A stretch of DNA of 64,000 bases. Origin: Cloeon dipterum. Taxonomy: Eukaryota; Arthropoda; Insecta; Ephemeroptera; Baetidae. The stretch's first letter is position 1, and every line of letters starts with the position of its first letter. The stretch covers positions 18,724,001 to 18,788,000 of the forward strand of contig NC_088788.1 in assembly GCF_949628265.1 (NCBI RefSeq), written 5' to 3'. A program made the translations under genes and the position numbers. The notes under the pieces are model-generated. The model saw only the letters and a program-made list of their open reading frames with translations, did no database searches and was not told where the DNA came from. Below, one piece after another: positions 41,517 to 53,266 of this stretch.

Positions 41517-43859
41517 AGTTCAAGAAATAAAAAACTTACTAGAAGAATTGTCTTTCAGCAGCAGCATTCGAACAATTTAAATAATAACGATCAGAGGCTT
41601 AAAAAATTCCAAGGTGGCTCCTTCCTTATCGAAACAACATTGCTTCCTCGTTATTGCTAAAGCTACTCAGAAGAAAATCAATTTCATGATGAAATGATGT
41701 CATTACTCTGTTCCTCTAGTTTGAAAAACAATTCTATATGCTTGAAGAAAACATTACATTATATGCTTGAAAATATCAATTTAAATGGTCTAAATCTGAT
41801 TAGAATAATATTTTTCAAAAAGTGCTTCGTCCATTTTAACCGATAACAATTATTAATATTATTGATTGCCAACCGTTAGAAACCCTATTCCAGCGGAAGG
41901 AATCGCTTTTAAAACACTTTAAACCTGTCCCAATTCGTCAGAAGTGGAGGTGAGTGCCATTTCATTCGCTTTTGATGAAGAGCCGCTCGTTTGCGCTCAA
42001 GCTGTTTTACTCGTTTCCACTTTTTGCTCCTCGCTCGTTGAGGTTGGCAAAAAGTGCTGCCGCAACATTTAACGGATACGTACAATGGGATTATTGTCTC
42101 TCGGCCGATCGCTTCGCGGCTGCGGTGCAAAAGTGATTTTACTGCAGCGATGAAAAATTGTTCGGCCATTCATAACTCAATCGAATTAGTTAGATAAGAG
42201 CCAATCTTTCAACACAGTATAATGGTTTCAGGAATATAAATTTTGAAACCGTAAAAGGCTGAAATTTTTCGAAATTCTACAAGTCTCCAGTTTGTTATTA
42301 AAAGGTTATTTACCGAAGTCATTAAATCCTCCAACGAGCTATAGCTGTTTTCGAAGCAGCTAAACAGTTCTCGTCACCATTATTTGTTGCATTGCTTTGT
42401 TAGCGCTGGTCTCACATGTCAGAATGAAACAGAATTGGAGAACAAAAGCAGTTTGAGACGTTGAAAAAAGAGTGCGTTTTCTTTCCTCACAATCAGAGGA
42501 AATGCAAGTCGATGCACTCGTTTGGAGGAACGGTTCGAAACCACAAGTGTGAATGAAAAGCTGGAAAAGAGACGGTGTTCTGTTAATCCGGGCGCCGCTA
42601 CGCGAGGATCAGGTTAACGAACGTCACTCTCTCTCCGCGCCGAACGTCCTATTAGGTTGGCAGTCAGGAAACGCTGATTAGTGAGCTAAATAGTAACCGC
42701 ACATGAAAGATCACCTTGCAAGTGCCCCCATTTGCTATCAATACATAATATGTATAAGCGACCAACTCGACTAACTGCACTCGGCGACGGCGGCAACGAG
42801 CTAAACGCACGCGTGCACAGAGAATGCATACGCGCACGCCGTTGCATAATTTTGCAATGCCCGGTATGGAAACCGAGCCTAATGACAAATCGACACCTTT
42901 TCTCCTTGGCCGAGAGAAAAGCTGTTTGCCCCCCTGCGACAGCGATTTTCCTCCGTGATCGGATCGGCGGTGGATAATGGCGTGGCTCGTCGCTGCCGAA
43001 ATCAACACGGTTCACTGCTCACGTTTCCTCCGCCCGACAAATCAATTAAATGGTTTGCAGCGATGCGCAAGCCGCGGGCACACGGCCTGATAAAATTCTC
43101 CACGTCGACATTTTGACTTGCTCGCTGGGCGCGGGGCGAAAAGCGTCAAACGCATAGGAGGCTTGCCGAAATGACCTTGAACCAATTCTCTGGCCGACTC
43201 CCGAGAGCTCGGTGACTAATTTGTTGCGAGCGGACACACTGAATATCTGTAGTCGGTTTAGGAGAAATATTTATTGAGCAACTATTGGCCATATAGGGAC
43301 TTATGAAAGTTAAATAATTTAAATTTTGAAAAATCCTGAAAATTAAAAAAAATAATTGAAAATAACTGCCAGTTTCTAATTCAATTATTGAAAGTGTTAA
43401 GAAGAATTAAATTTAAATTTAAAAAATCCAAACTTCATAGAAGCAATTTAAATGAAAAATGAAACAGGGAAAAAGGGTTTAATCTTATCTGACCACTTCA
43501 AATGTTTACATGCCCAATTACAATCACATGTCTCCTGTCAAAATTATGTATGTAAACGTCACAGTCTAGCCATTTAAATTGCAATAATTCCCAGAGTAAA
43601 ATATTCAAAATCAAGTCTCGCGCACAATAAATGTACTCGAAACGTTTTATCAAAAGCATTGCATTCGCGAGCACACCGATGATTGACGGCTGTCGACTCG
43701 GTGTCGGCCGTAATGGCTGCAGTGCAGATCCGTGGCAAGAAGAAATGCATGCACCGAAAGGCGAAGAGGCCAGCGGAAAAGGCCTAAATCAATTATACCG
43801 ACTCCCGCAAATCGTGCACGCCGAGTAAAACGCTCGTTTCGATAACTGTAAAGAATCAC

Positions 43860-44050
43860 GGCCGCGCGGGGCGGCCGAATGAGCCGTTTCGGCGGGCCGA
43901 AAACGCCGGTTCAGGCCGAGGTGCGGCCGCAGACTCGGCTGGGGCCCATCCCCGGGGCCAGATCGGACGTGCGGGCGGCCCCGGGGTCCACCAGGGTGGC
44001 TGAACGGGGCCGCGCGGACTGGTCATAGTCGTGTTTTACTCACCTATTTC
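43860..44050 (-). promoter_or_regulatory. GC/CpG-rich island and possible 5'-most TLK exon end
   Basis: The 43860-44030 segment is very GC-rich, with many CGG/GGCC runs, against an AT-rich background. A minus-strand AATAG|GTGAGT donor at 44044/44043 adjoins it. An untranslated exon ending at 44044 could splice to the acceptor at 40751. No ORF is supported. Confidence 0.35.
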
Positions 44051-45451
44051 TGGGTCGGGTCTTGACCTTTAGGGCAGTAGAATCATTCCTCCGGCGGGCC
44101 GACGCACTTGACGCTGCCGATGCACAGGCCGATACAGTCGACCGAGGTTCAGCAAGTCGGCAAAATGCACACGAGTGAAATAAAGCGAATCAAGAAGATG
44201 GCGTCCCCTGAATTTAACCGAGTGTGCATGTATGTTGTGTGTGAATGTGTTTTTTATTTCACCGTGCTCACTCAAATATCCGTTATTGGCACAAAATACC
44301 AGCACTGTCGGACACACGAGGCGTCCCTCGGGACCCCAATCCGCACGATCCGAGTCCTATTTGCGCGCAGGTGGGCCGTAACTGAGTCCGAAGTGGCTGG
44401 GCATGTATCAATTTTACACTCGAAATCGGTCCAACTTGAGAAAAACAGACACGAACAAGAAAGGAGCACCGAGGAGGAAGTAGGGGGGATGTTTTGCAGT
44501 GCGACTACGTCATCGCTATTCATTTATTTCGCCTGTACTCACGCGGTAATCAAGGGGGGTGTGATACGCGCACAGATAAACGATCGATGCGAGACCGTAA
44601 AATCTTTACTATCGAAATTGACTCAATTTAGTCTCGCCATTCGCCATTCAATTAAATTCTATAGAAAAAAATATTAGTAGTTTTTACATTATAAACATGT
44701 CGGGAATGCTTGTTGTTATTAAAAGTGGCGGCGCGGGAAACACTTAAGCATGCGGTGAACGGAGGATTTATAATTTAAAGCCTTATAATGTAATGACAAT
44801 GACATGTTGAGCAGTTTTAATGAAGAGGATCTCACATTTTTTTTAAATTATGTTAAATCCTTCAAAATTATTCAATTTTTTTTAAATACCAAAAATGTTG
44901 CTCATGTTCACCCATGAATGTTGATATTAGGATTATGAATTGTAACAAAATATTTAATTACTAGGAGACTCTTCCATTAATAATGATGAAATGATAGGAT
45001 AATTATTGAAGGATTCAAAATGAATTTTGATCATATTAAATAAAACGTAATTTTCTTGAGCTTAGTATTTTTATCATTTTTATTATAATTTATTTAACCA
45101 AGACATCTATAATAGCTTCTTTATCACAATTTATACCGAATGACGAATATCAGATCCAAAAATATTTGGAGAAAATTTGACAATCACAACCAAAAACAAG
45201 GAGAAAAAGTGATCAAACCACCAGAAATTCTTGAAGATCCAGATGTGTTCAAATTGAGTCTAAATATGTGTCTATTTGTGTACGTGTGTGTGTATATGTA
45301 AAAAAGCTCTTTGTTGTTGTAGCATGGAATGTTTTGTAATACAGGGAGGTCAATCAAGGAATACAAATGCCTAACATTAAGTACAATCTTAATTTATGTG
45401 CTAACGAGAGCAAATCAGACTAGGCTTCAAATAACTAGGAAAATTATCAAA

Positions 45452-48400
45452 TTATCTTTTCTCATCATTTTGTGCTGCCTCTTTGCTTCCATTCTCCTCG
45501 GCTGCTTTGATGCAATCAGCAGGGACTGCAATGTCCTTTTCAACATTGGAATTATCCGCATTATTTTTATTTTTCCTGGCGTTTTTCCTCATTTGTTCTA
45601 GGGTAACCCAAGACTCATCCTTTTTCTCTTTGTTTTCTCCCTTCTCCTCACTAAGAATCAGCTCAGGTTCAGCTTCCAATCCATCCTCAGGTAGCTCATC
45701 AATTTTTTCTGTTTGCCCATTGTTAGGCTGACTCGTCATATTTGTCCACCAACTAGAGAAAGCTCCTTTAGCTTGAGATATCGCTCCACCTACAGCAAAC
45801 ACATTCAGTGTCAAGTTTTTGAGTTAAATGTAGATATATTTGCCTCGAAAAGATAAACCTAAAAATTTAAAACCGAATTAGATCAAAACTATTATTTCGT
45901 TAAATAAATAAAAAATTGCAGAGTTGCTGTCATGAGCAAAATGGGATTCATTCTTTCGCTTCAGATGATCCAATTTTTTAAGTTAATTTAGATTTTTGAA
46001 ATTTTTAAGAAGTCACTGAGTAGAACCAAAATATAGTTTTTTTGACCTGATTCAATAATTGTCCTTTTATTACTATCTGTAGCATTTGATTTATGAAAAA
46101 TTATTAAATATATTAAATTTTTATTTCCAAAGCGATGTTAGAAACGCAAAAAATATCAGAATACAATGCTTTGAATGATAATTTCATAATCAAGTTTGGA
46201 AGGATGGGTCTTGCCATTTTAGCTGCGACAAATTGAAAATTGAGATTGAAATAAGACAGGTTTTAAAATTGAACCATATGACATCAAATACAATTTTGTA
46301 GAACAACCAGGCATTCAAAGAATGTTTAGTTATACACATTAACTAGAACAATTTTAGTTGCTTGACGACACTTTTTCTAAACTCTATAAATTACGTGATA
46401 CAACATAATTCAATACAATCCGGGTTATTTCTCCAAAACAAGTCATAATTTCATTAAATTTGTGATTCTGATTTCAAAATGATGACTATATGTATAATAT
46501 TGACACAATCAACAAAATCGAACGTTTCTAACCAAATTATAGAAGATATCAATATGGAACTCAAAGCATTATCAGATATTCCAGACAGCCATGCTGCGAC
46601 ACGTAACAGCTGACGAATTTTAGAACAAGTGGGCAGCCACAAGCCGTCAGTTAAAAAGTGAAAAAGATCGAGGAGAAAAAATAGTCTTAGATCATTTCAG
46701 GTTGATAGGCACTTTGAAACAATGTTTTCAAATTTTATCAGCCACACCAGCTGTCGGAGAAAATTCTCAGCCAGCTCCTTCCTCAAATTAACGTGGCCGA
46801 GATCTTTCGGCATTTTTCGATAAAGCTACCAATGTTTTGGATCACGAGGTTCTGTTTAGGAACAGAATTTTGACAAAAGATACCTTGACTTTTAAATTAG
46901 TCTAGTTATTGACCCCCAAAATATAAATGAATAAAAAATCAGGTAATAAAGTGGATTTTCAATCTCATTAGTATGAATGTGCAGCTACAAAATGAACTGA
47001 ACCATGTCTACAGAGATATGACTACAACAAGACATTAAAATACCCAAAAAAATGAAAATAATCACCGTTCCCTTCAAACAAAACTCACCAACTGCTTTTC
47101 CCGTGTGTGCCACAGCTCTTCCAGTATTCATCATCGCCTGATTCAGCTTCCTGCCGCCTTCGGTGTTCTGCATCGTGCTGTGGAAATTTAAACTTTAACT
47201 GGCTCTAACAAAATTCAAACAACATCTGTACTGAGAAAGGCGCAATTTCATGTCAGCCATGGACAGTTGCCCTGCAAATGGATGTCTTGGCGGCACATCT
47301 AGAATACCATCATATTCTTTTCCTGCCCAGTACTTGTAGTTGTAGGTGTCTTTCCACGCATTGATGAAGCTCACATTAAAATAATCCAATTCACGGTTTC
47401 CATCTAAAAATTGTATTATAGACGTTTTCCAGTTGATAATCTAAGGCCACAACCATTTAGCATTGAAGTGCGCAGCATGCAGAGCAAATAGACTTTAAAC
47501 TGAGCCCGAATCCACTCATCGCCGCCTTCCCAGGCTGCACCATCCAAAACGTCCTCGGTCACGTGTTTTACCACATAATCCGCAAATCTCAGGTCTTCAG
47601 TTGTCAGGTGAAGCTGTCGCCTCAGGTCAGGATCAGACGTTTCTATCCGGGTTTCCTCCACCTTTGAACATATATCGTTTTTACATTAAAACTTTTGCGA
47701 TTCTCAAGAACAAATACCTCTACCAATACGTCCGCCAGCTGGTTCTTCTGCTTGAATAGCACATTTGTGGCTCCAATTATGTAGCCTCGGACGTTCACGT
47801 CAGTGAGCATGTCCATGTAGGGGAGCGACAAATACGGGTGGCACAAATAGCCCTGTAGAAGAAAATTAAAAAAATTATTAAGAATGAAAAATAAACTATA
47901 CTCTTAGGAATTTTGTGAAAATCAAAATTAGCAAATGGCTAAGCTCTTTGTGGAACATCTCAGGATGGCTAGCTTTTAGAATAATTCTGAGGAAAAAATT
48001 AAATAACACGCTCCCGAAAGCAGTCGCTGAACGGTAATGAGCTTGTTATTTAGTTAATTCCTCTCAGAATTTCAATGCATCATGGATTATTCAGAGCTCT
48101 AGCATTTGATAGCAGAAAATTTCGAAATAAATAATATTTTTTTAACTCACTTTGGTAAAAATAGACATTGGCAAGCCGCAAGACTGAGAATCTATCTGAG
48201 CAACAGCAGAGGTAACGCTGCTCCTGGCAGTTTCCATTTCATCCGCACTGACGCAAGGATCTATCTGTCCTGCACTGGGTTCTTCTGAGAAAGCACTGCC
48301 TGGCCGGCCCCCTAAGCTGTTCAAACTTGAGGAATGTGGCAGTCTCGCTTTAGAAGTAGCCGCGGTGGGGAAACTCTTCTCCGGACTGCGCAAATTTCAT

Positions 48401-49867
48401 TAGGAAAATGATTATTTCTAATACTCTATAAGCAGACCTTTCAGGAGTGGTGGCAGGCGATTCATTGGTGAAGTTTGGCAGAGGTGACATGGGGCGCGAA
48501 GTTCTGATGGGAAACATTCATTATGAGTGTGACATAATTGGATTTTACTCTTACTTCACGCACGCAGATTCTTTGAGACCTTTTTCAATCATTCCAGGAT
48601 GGAGAGATAAAATTGACAAGATTGTGGCACACAGCTGCTGCACTGGAGACTTGAAAAATATAACCCGTTTCTCTAACAACAGCAGCTTGAACAACAACAC
48701 AGCTTTGTGCTTGAACTGCAGAATGAACTCTCTCAAGGATAATCCTAAAAAATTAGATCAATAGTTATTTATCACATCCTTACAAAATTTCTTAAAAATA
48801 AACACAAACCTTCAAAGACTTGTATTGAACCTAGTAAGTCCTCAGAGAGACAGCTATTAAGGTTTTTGTAGGTGTCTTCCAGCAAGGACACTTTGCTGAA
48901 ATCCCCTTCATCAAAATAAGCATGAGTGATTAAAGCCATTTTGACCTAAAATTAAATTTGTATTAGATCTTAAGATGTTAACCCAGGTAGAGAAAAAATA
49001 TACTTGTATGTGTCCAAAAAGAGGCAGCCTACTCAGCACACATACAGACTTTTGAACTGTTCCTCTAGTTATATCTGGAGTACGATTTTTCAATTTCTGC
49101 AATAAATAATCATAATATTGAAGCAAAATTAGAAACATTAATTAAAAGGGAGGTCAAACCTCGACAGGAATTTGTCTAAAGCAGGAGACGCCAAATATTG
49201 TCTCCCGAGAGTTTTTGAGGCTTGGCAGGTGGAAATAAACAGTGTCATCTTCGTAGTTGTGAGAGCCATCAGGGAGAGCAAGTGTTGGCAAGTAGTGCCA
49301 TCCAGGCGGACATTCATTGCTGTCAAAAGCTGCGCCAGGCACCAGAGGAGGGTATGAAAACTCGACCTGATGAAATTGTGATATTTATTAATTGTTTTAT
49401 AAAAAATTTGCGTGTCACAAACATTATGACACCATGGCACTTTCAAAGATCAATCATGATCAATTTGCGGAGGCAAGAGGACCAAAATCATTTGGCACGG
49501 TTTATGCTAATTTTTGACGTTGAAATTTTAATATTTATACAATCTCGGCATTTTACGAATGAAAAATATTAAAAAAAATTAAATTACCAAGTTGAAATTT
49601 TTGTTTCACTACAGATAAAATGAAAATTACGTGAGTCAATAAACAATTAACACAGAGATGAATTGGAAATTGTGGAACTACAGAGAGCATACGGGAGAAA
49701 ACGCAGTTTCCGCTTCAGACAAATGGAAAAATCACGGCAGAATAAAATATTGTTCAGTTTGCATAGGAATATACCTGGCATCCTTTTTTGTGGTGGAATC
49801 CGATAACGATTACGTGGAGAATTGGACCATTTGTGGGTGGAATATCATCGGTTTTCAGGTCTTCCAT
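45452..49867 (-). CDS. AVL9: AVL9 homolog (late secretory pathway, DENN-like)
   Basis: AVL9 is a DENN-related protein required for late secretory (Golgi to surface) transport and cell migration. Twelve minus-strand exons join in phase: 49867-49775, 49366-49160, 49096-49004, 48945-48810, 48744-48555, 48503-48438, 48385-48151, 47852-47718, 47661-47454, 47403-47232, 47177-47089, 45789-45452 (1962 nt, 653 aa; human 648). Seen: the N-terminal VIGFHHKKGCQVEFSYPPL, LPTLALPDGSHNYEDDTVYF, TPDITRGTVQKSVCVLSRLP, a Ser-rich linker encoded at 48.1-48.5 kb, IFTKGYLCHPYLSLPYMD, VRGYIIGATNVLFKQKNQLA, LDGAAWEGGDEWIRAQF, HPFAGQLSMADMKLRLSH, and a C-terminal acidic/Lys-rich tail after GGAISQAKGAFSSWWTNM. Donors at exons 2, 4 and 9 (GTTTGA, GTTTGT, GTTGTG) are weak but required by phase. 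Divergent from MAX. Confidence 0.95.
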
Positions 49868-51129
49868 ACTTAACTAATAAATTATGTTGTTGTTTTTAGC
49901 TCGACTTCAAACGCAAACAAACTATCAAAAAATTCAGAAAAAAATGTTATTCAATGTCTCTCTGCAAGCCCTGGTAGAGTTGTTGACTGTGGCTGACTGA
50001 CTTTGACTGCTGTCACTGCCAATATTTTCTAAACAAAATATTTTTGATTCCAGCACAGTCAAAGAGGTATTTCGCGACAGTATTTTGCAAACATCGAGCC
50101 ATCATGTCCGTCAACGTAACAGGAAAGTTCTGCTCTGGTTCTGATGAAGTCTAACATGCTAAATACTTTACTACGATTTTAACATTTTTGTTTTTGCATG
50201 CGTAATTTTTAAAAATATTTGTGCCTTTGATTCATTTAGAGTGCAGGTTTCCTCACGCGTCCACTGTTTGTTGTTTTGTTACCTGTCCGAAACATATGTT
50301 TGTTCTGAGCGCACCCCTTTATGCGCGTCGATTCTCTCGTTGAAATACCCAAATCCCGAATAAACCCGAGGACAGAACGAAACAGTCAAAGGAAGAGCTG
50401 CCATCTTGGTCATGTTTACGAAGTAGAATTGAATTTTAACATCGACTTTTTGCCATCGCCTACCGTTATTATGCAACTTTTCTAATTTGAGCGCAGAGCC
50501 TGGATACTGCATTATCGCCAGCCATTGTCTGAACGAACGTGGCTCGTTTTTAAGGTATTAATTTTAAGTAAAGAAACCTATAATTTTACATCCCCCTCCC
50601 ATGTTATGTACTACGTGAATGTGTATCACGCGCTTATGTGATACGAGTGTTTTGTATTGCCGTTGCGTTAGAGGTTCATGTGATTTCAGAGCTAGATATA
50701 TTTTTTTCAACCTTTGCCAATCCACTGTAGGCTTCAATTCATCCCAATTTAACGAGCGAATTACTTAAATCAGATGAGCTTAACTTTTGTTTTGAGCAAA
50801 TTGCATCAGATCTCAACACAATACACCCGGGTGCTCTTATGAAGGACTTGATTGTGTCATATCTACCAAATTGTGAATGATTAGGAGAAAGAATCTGATA
50901 TCGTTTTGTTTCGCGGTTTCCATGAAGCTGTGATTTTTAATATACATATTTTGTTTCAAATTGGACTACATATATTCTTTAAAATGTAGATCAAAATATT
51001 ATTCCTTTTCGTTTTTAATACATACATACCCCCATACCCCTTCATGAGTTGATCTTAAAACTGCTCAATTAATCGCTAAATTTTTTCCAATCACGCACGT
51101 TGTTTAACAAAAACGATCTCAATTTTCAG
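49868..51129. other. Divergent AVL9/MAX intergenic and 5' region
   Basis: This region must hold the promoters of both genes and probably untranslated 5' sequence of MAX. No coding exon was recognised; the 77-codon minus-strand ORF at 50279-50512 has no family resemblance. Confidence 0.5.
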
Positions 51130-51220
51130 GACATAATCGATGGCGTGGTAGTCATTGTATCTTGGAGACGAAAAGAAATTTGGATTCAAGATAAGAAGCG
51201 GGAGAATCTAAAATCGAAAA

Positions 51221-52170
51221 ATGGTGAGGCATCTTGGGAATTCAGGGTTGTTTGCCGTTCATCTGAAAATTCTGGCTAAAATCCAACATCCCCCTTTGAG
51301 GCTGGAAGCCGGGGACTGCTGCGAGCGGCTCGCACGTTAGCCCCAGTCCCTTCCTTCACGCCTTGGTATCCTTTTCATTTTTATCCTACCCTAGTATTCA
51401 TATTTTGACGCATATTGGTTGGCAATATAGGTTAAAAAAATGTTATTTGAGACACTTTTGCCGCACAAAATGTGTGAAAATCGGAATGTGCTTGATCATA
51501 ATTTAGAAAATTTTGCAGGTAACTTGGATATAATTAATAAAGCATGTAACAAAACCCATCATGTGACTGATGTGACACAATATTTTACTAATTATCGTGA
51601 GAAATGGTCTCATTGGCTAAGCCAAAATCTTTCGCTTTTGGAGAATATTGCCCATAGGTAATTTGTTAATGACTAAAATAATGATTAATTCAGGCTGAGA
51701 AACGAGCACATCACAATGCCTTGGAGAGGAAGAGAAGAGACCACATCAAAGACAGTTTTACAAGCCTACGAGACTCGGTACCTGCCTTACAAGGAGAGAA
51801 AGTTGCCAGCCGGGCACAAATTCTCAAAAAAGCCGCCGAATACATCCAGTTCATGAGGCGCAAAAATTCAGCCCACCAACAAGATATTGATGATCTCAAG
51901 CGCCAGAACGCTATGCTTGAGGGACATAGTAAGTATTACTTAGATCAGTAAATCTCACACAATACGAGTACAGTACTCATTGCAGTTCGCACTCTGGAAA
52001 AAGCCAAAGCGACTGGCACTTTTCCTGTAGAAGCGAACGACGCCTTGGTCTGTTCAAAGTCGGACTCGGCGTCCAGTTTCAACCACGAATCTGAGAGCGA
52101 CTCCTCAAGTTCAAGCAGCTCTGCTGTCGACCGCCGAAGCAAGAAGATGAAAGTGGGCAACAATCACTGA
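51221..52170 (+). CDS. Max: MAX, bHLH-leucine zipper partner of MYC/MAD
   Basis: MAX dimerises with MYC, MAD/MNT and itself to bind E-boxes (CACGTG). Exons 51694-51928 and 51986-52170 are certain. The b[23 protein letters not shown] keeps every DNA-contacting residue. The HLH is followed by the zipper [20 protein letters not shown] and, after the 57-bp intron, [12 protein letters not shown] Ser-rich segment and the basic end [13 protein letters not shown] follow. The start is less sure. An exon ending ...CGAAAAATG|GTGAGG at 51223 has an in-frame stop just upstream of its ATG and is in phase 0 with 51694, giving M-AEKRAHHN (140 aa; human 160). That model lacks the acidic N-terminus of other MAX proteins; a missed small exon would be the alternative. 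An AATAAA lies at 53147-53152. Confidence 0.92.
51440..51659 (+). other. Open exon-like stretch in the first MAX intron (unassigned)
   Basis: A 73-codon open frame (starts [16 protein letters not shown]) is preceded by an AG acceptor-like site near 51430 and ends beside AG|GTAATT at 51659/51660. Its phase (2) does not fit the following MAX exon (phase 0). I do not recognise it; it may be chance, an untranslated exon, or part of another transcript. Confidence 0.2.
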
Positions 52171-53146
52171 CAATGACAGCAACTCTGAAATTACCTCCAT
52201 TGGTTTTTGTACACCCCTGTTACTTTGAAATCGTTCATCTGGCTTTGCACTATCTTTGAGGATCAATGCACATTCCGTCAGATCAGTGATTACCACACGT
52301 TAAGTTTCACCAACTCACCAGACGAAGCGAATGTACAACCAAATTTCTTTGCTTATGCTCTAAGTTCTGCACAACCACCGCGCCATCACGCCACCCTGTG
52401 CTTCGTCTGCCCCGAGTGCCACTCGGAGATGCGAAAAAGTGAACAAGCCTGGTCGCTGCCGTGTTTTCTGAATGGAAGCTAGACAGACGAGGCTTTCAGT
52501 GAAAACCTATGTCAAAATATACAAAAAAGAGAATGAGCTTGAGTACATCAGGAATTAAATATTTGTACGTTGGTCAGTTAGTATGGAACTGCGAATTTAG
52601 TTCAAAAGGGCAGGAAGCAGGTATTTAAGACTGTCACGCGATAAGCTAGACTTTGAAAGGGATTGCTTGTATTTTTCAAATCAGGCTGAAAAATACGGGT
52701 CCGGATGATTATGCTTAGACGTCAACGTAATGAAAGAGGGTTTTGAGTACAAACTATAAATTTCTAGGTAAAATTCTGCCACTAGGAAATTATTTTGCCC
52801 AATTTCAAATAATAAAACATTTTTTATGAAGATTGAATGTAAATTCAATAGCATGAAACAAATTTAAAGCCTGTCGTGTCAAGGCTCTCTCAGTGTATAA
52901 TTTAAGTTAGGTCATCGCTGGAAAATCTTGCAAAATAGTGCTGGTGGTGATGGTGCGGTGTGCACAACCCTATCACTGGAAATTGAATCTAATGATCAGA
53001 AATTTTTCCTTTTGAATGTATTTAGTTTGTAAGGAGCTGTTCTATCTAACAAGATGCAGTAATAAATCAGATTAGGCGCATTCAGAGGAGAAATATTCTT
53101 CAAATTTCATGTTAGAGTTCATTTATACGATAGACTGTCATGTGTA

Positions 53147-53152
53147 AATAAA
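53147..53152 (+). terminator. Probable MAX polyadenylation signal
   Basis: AATAAA on the plus strand, the last strong signal before the convergent FNTB gene. Earlier candidates exist near 52810 and 53061. Confidence 0.4.
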
Positions 53153-53218
53153 CCATGGATCCTTGATGTCATTGATTTTGTCTGACACACTATGCTCCCT
53201 TCTAATAAATATCTTATA

Positions 53219-53224
53219 TTTATT
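53219..53224 (-). terminator. FNTB polyadenylation signal
   Basis: AATAAA on the minus strand, about 43 bases after the FNTB stop codon. It lies about 70 bp from the probable MAX signal on the other strand. Confidence 0.55.
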
Positions 53225-53266
53225 TAATGTGAAACAAGTTGTTTGAAGGCAAGAAAACAAAGAGCT

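Larger units (their letters stand above)
40751..45451. other. Interval between the 5'-most coded TLK exon and AVL9
   Basis: Mostly AT-rich with no supported coding exon. It holds SINE-like repeat copy 1, the GC island at 43.9-44.0 kb and the presumed AVL9 3' UTR at its right end. The 189-codon plus-strand ORF at 44108-44677 has no recognisable domain and overlaps the GC-rich flank; I do not call it a gene. Confidence 0.5.
52171..53266 (+). other. MAX 3' UTR and convergent 3' ends with FNTB
   Basis: Downstream of the MAX stop the plus strand offers AATAAA at 53147-53152, which would give a 3' UTR of about 1 kb. The FNTB stop (minus) is at 53267, with its AATAAA at 53224-53219. No coding exon is seen between. 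Confidence 0.55.

Noticed and set aside
44108-44677. 189-codon plus-strand ORF
   Set aside because: No recognisable motif; composition looks like noncoding flank, and no partner exons were found.
51130-51223. Plus-strand stretch resembling an eIF4E fragment (GVVVIVSWRRKEIWIQ)
   Set aside because: The similarity is short and vague, there are no further eIF4E exons, and the segment fits better as the untranslated first exon of MAX.
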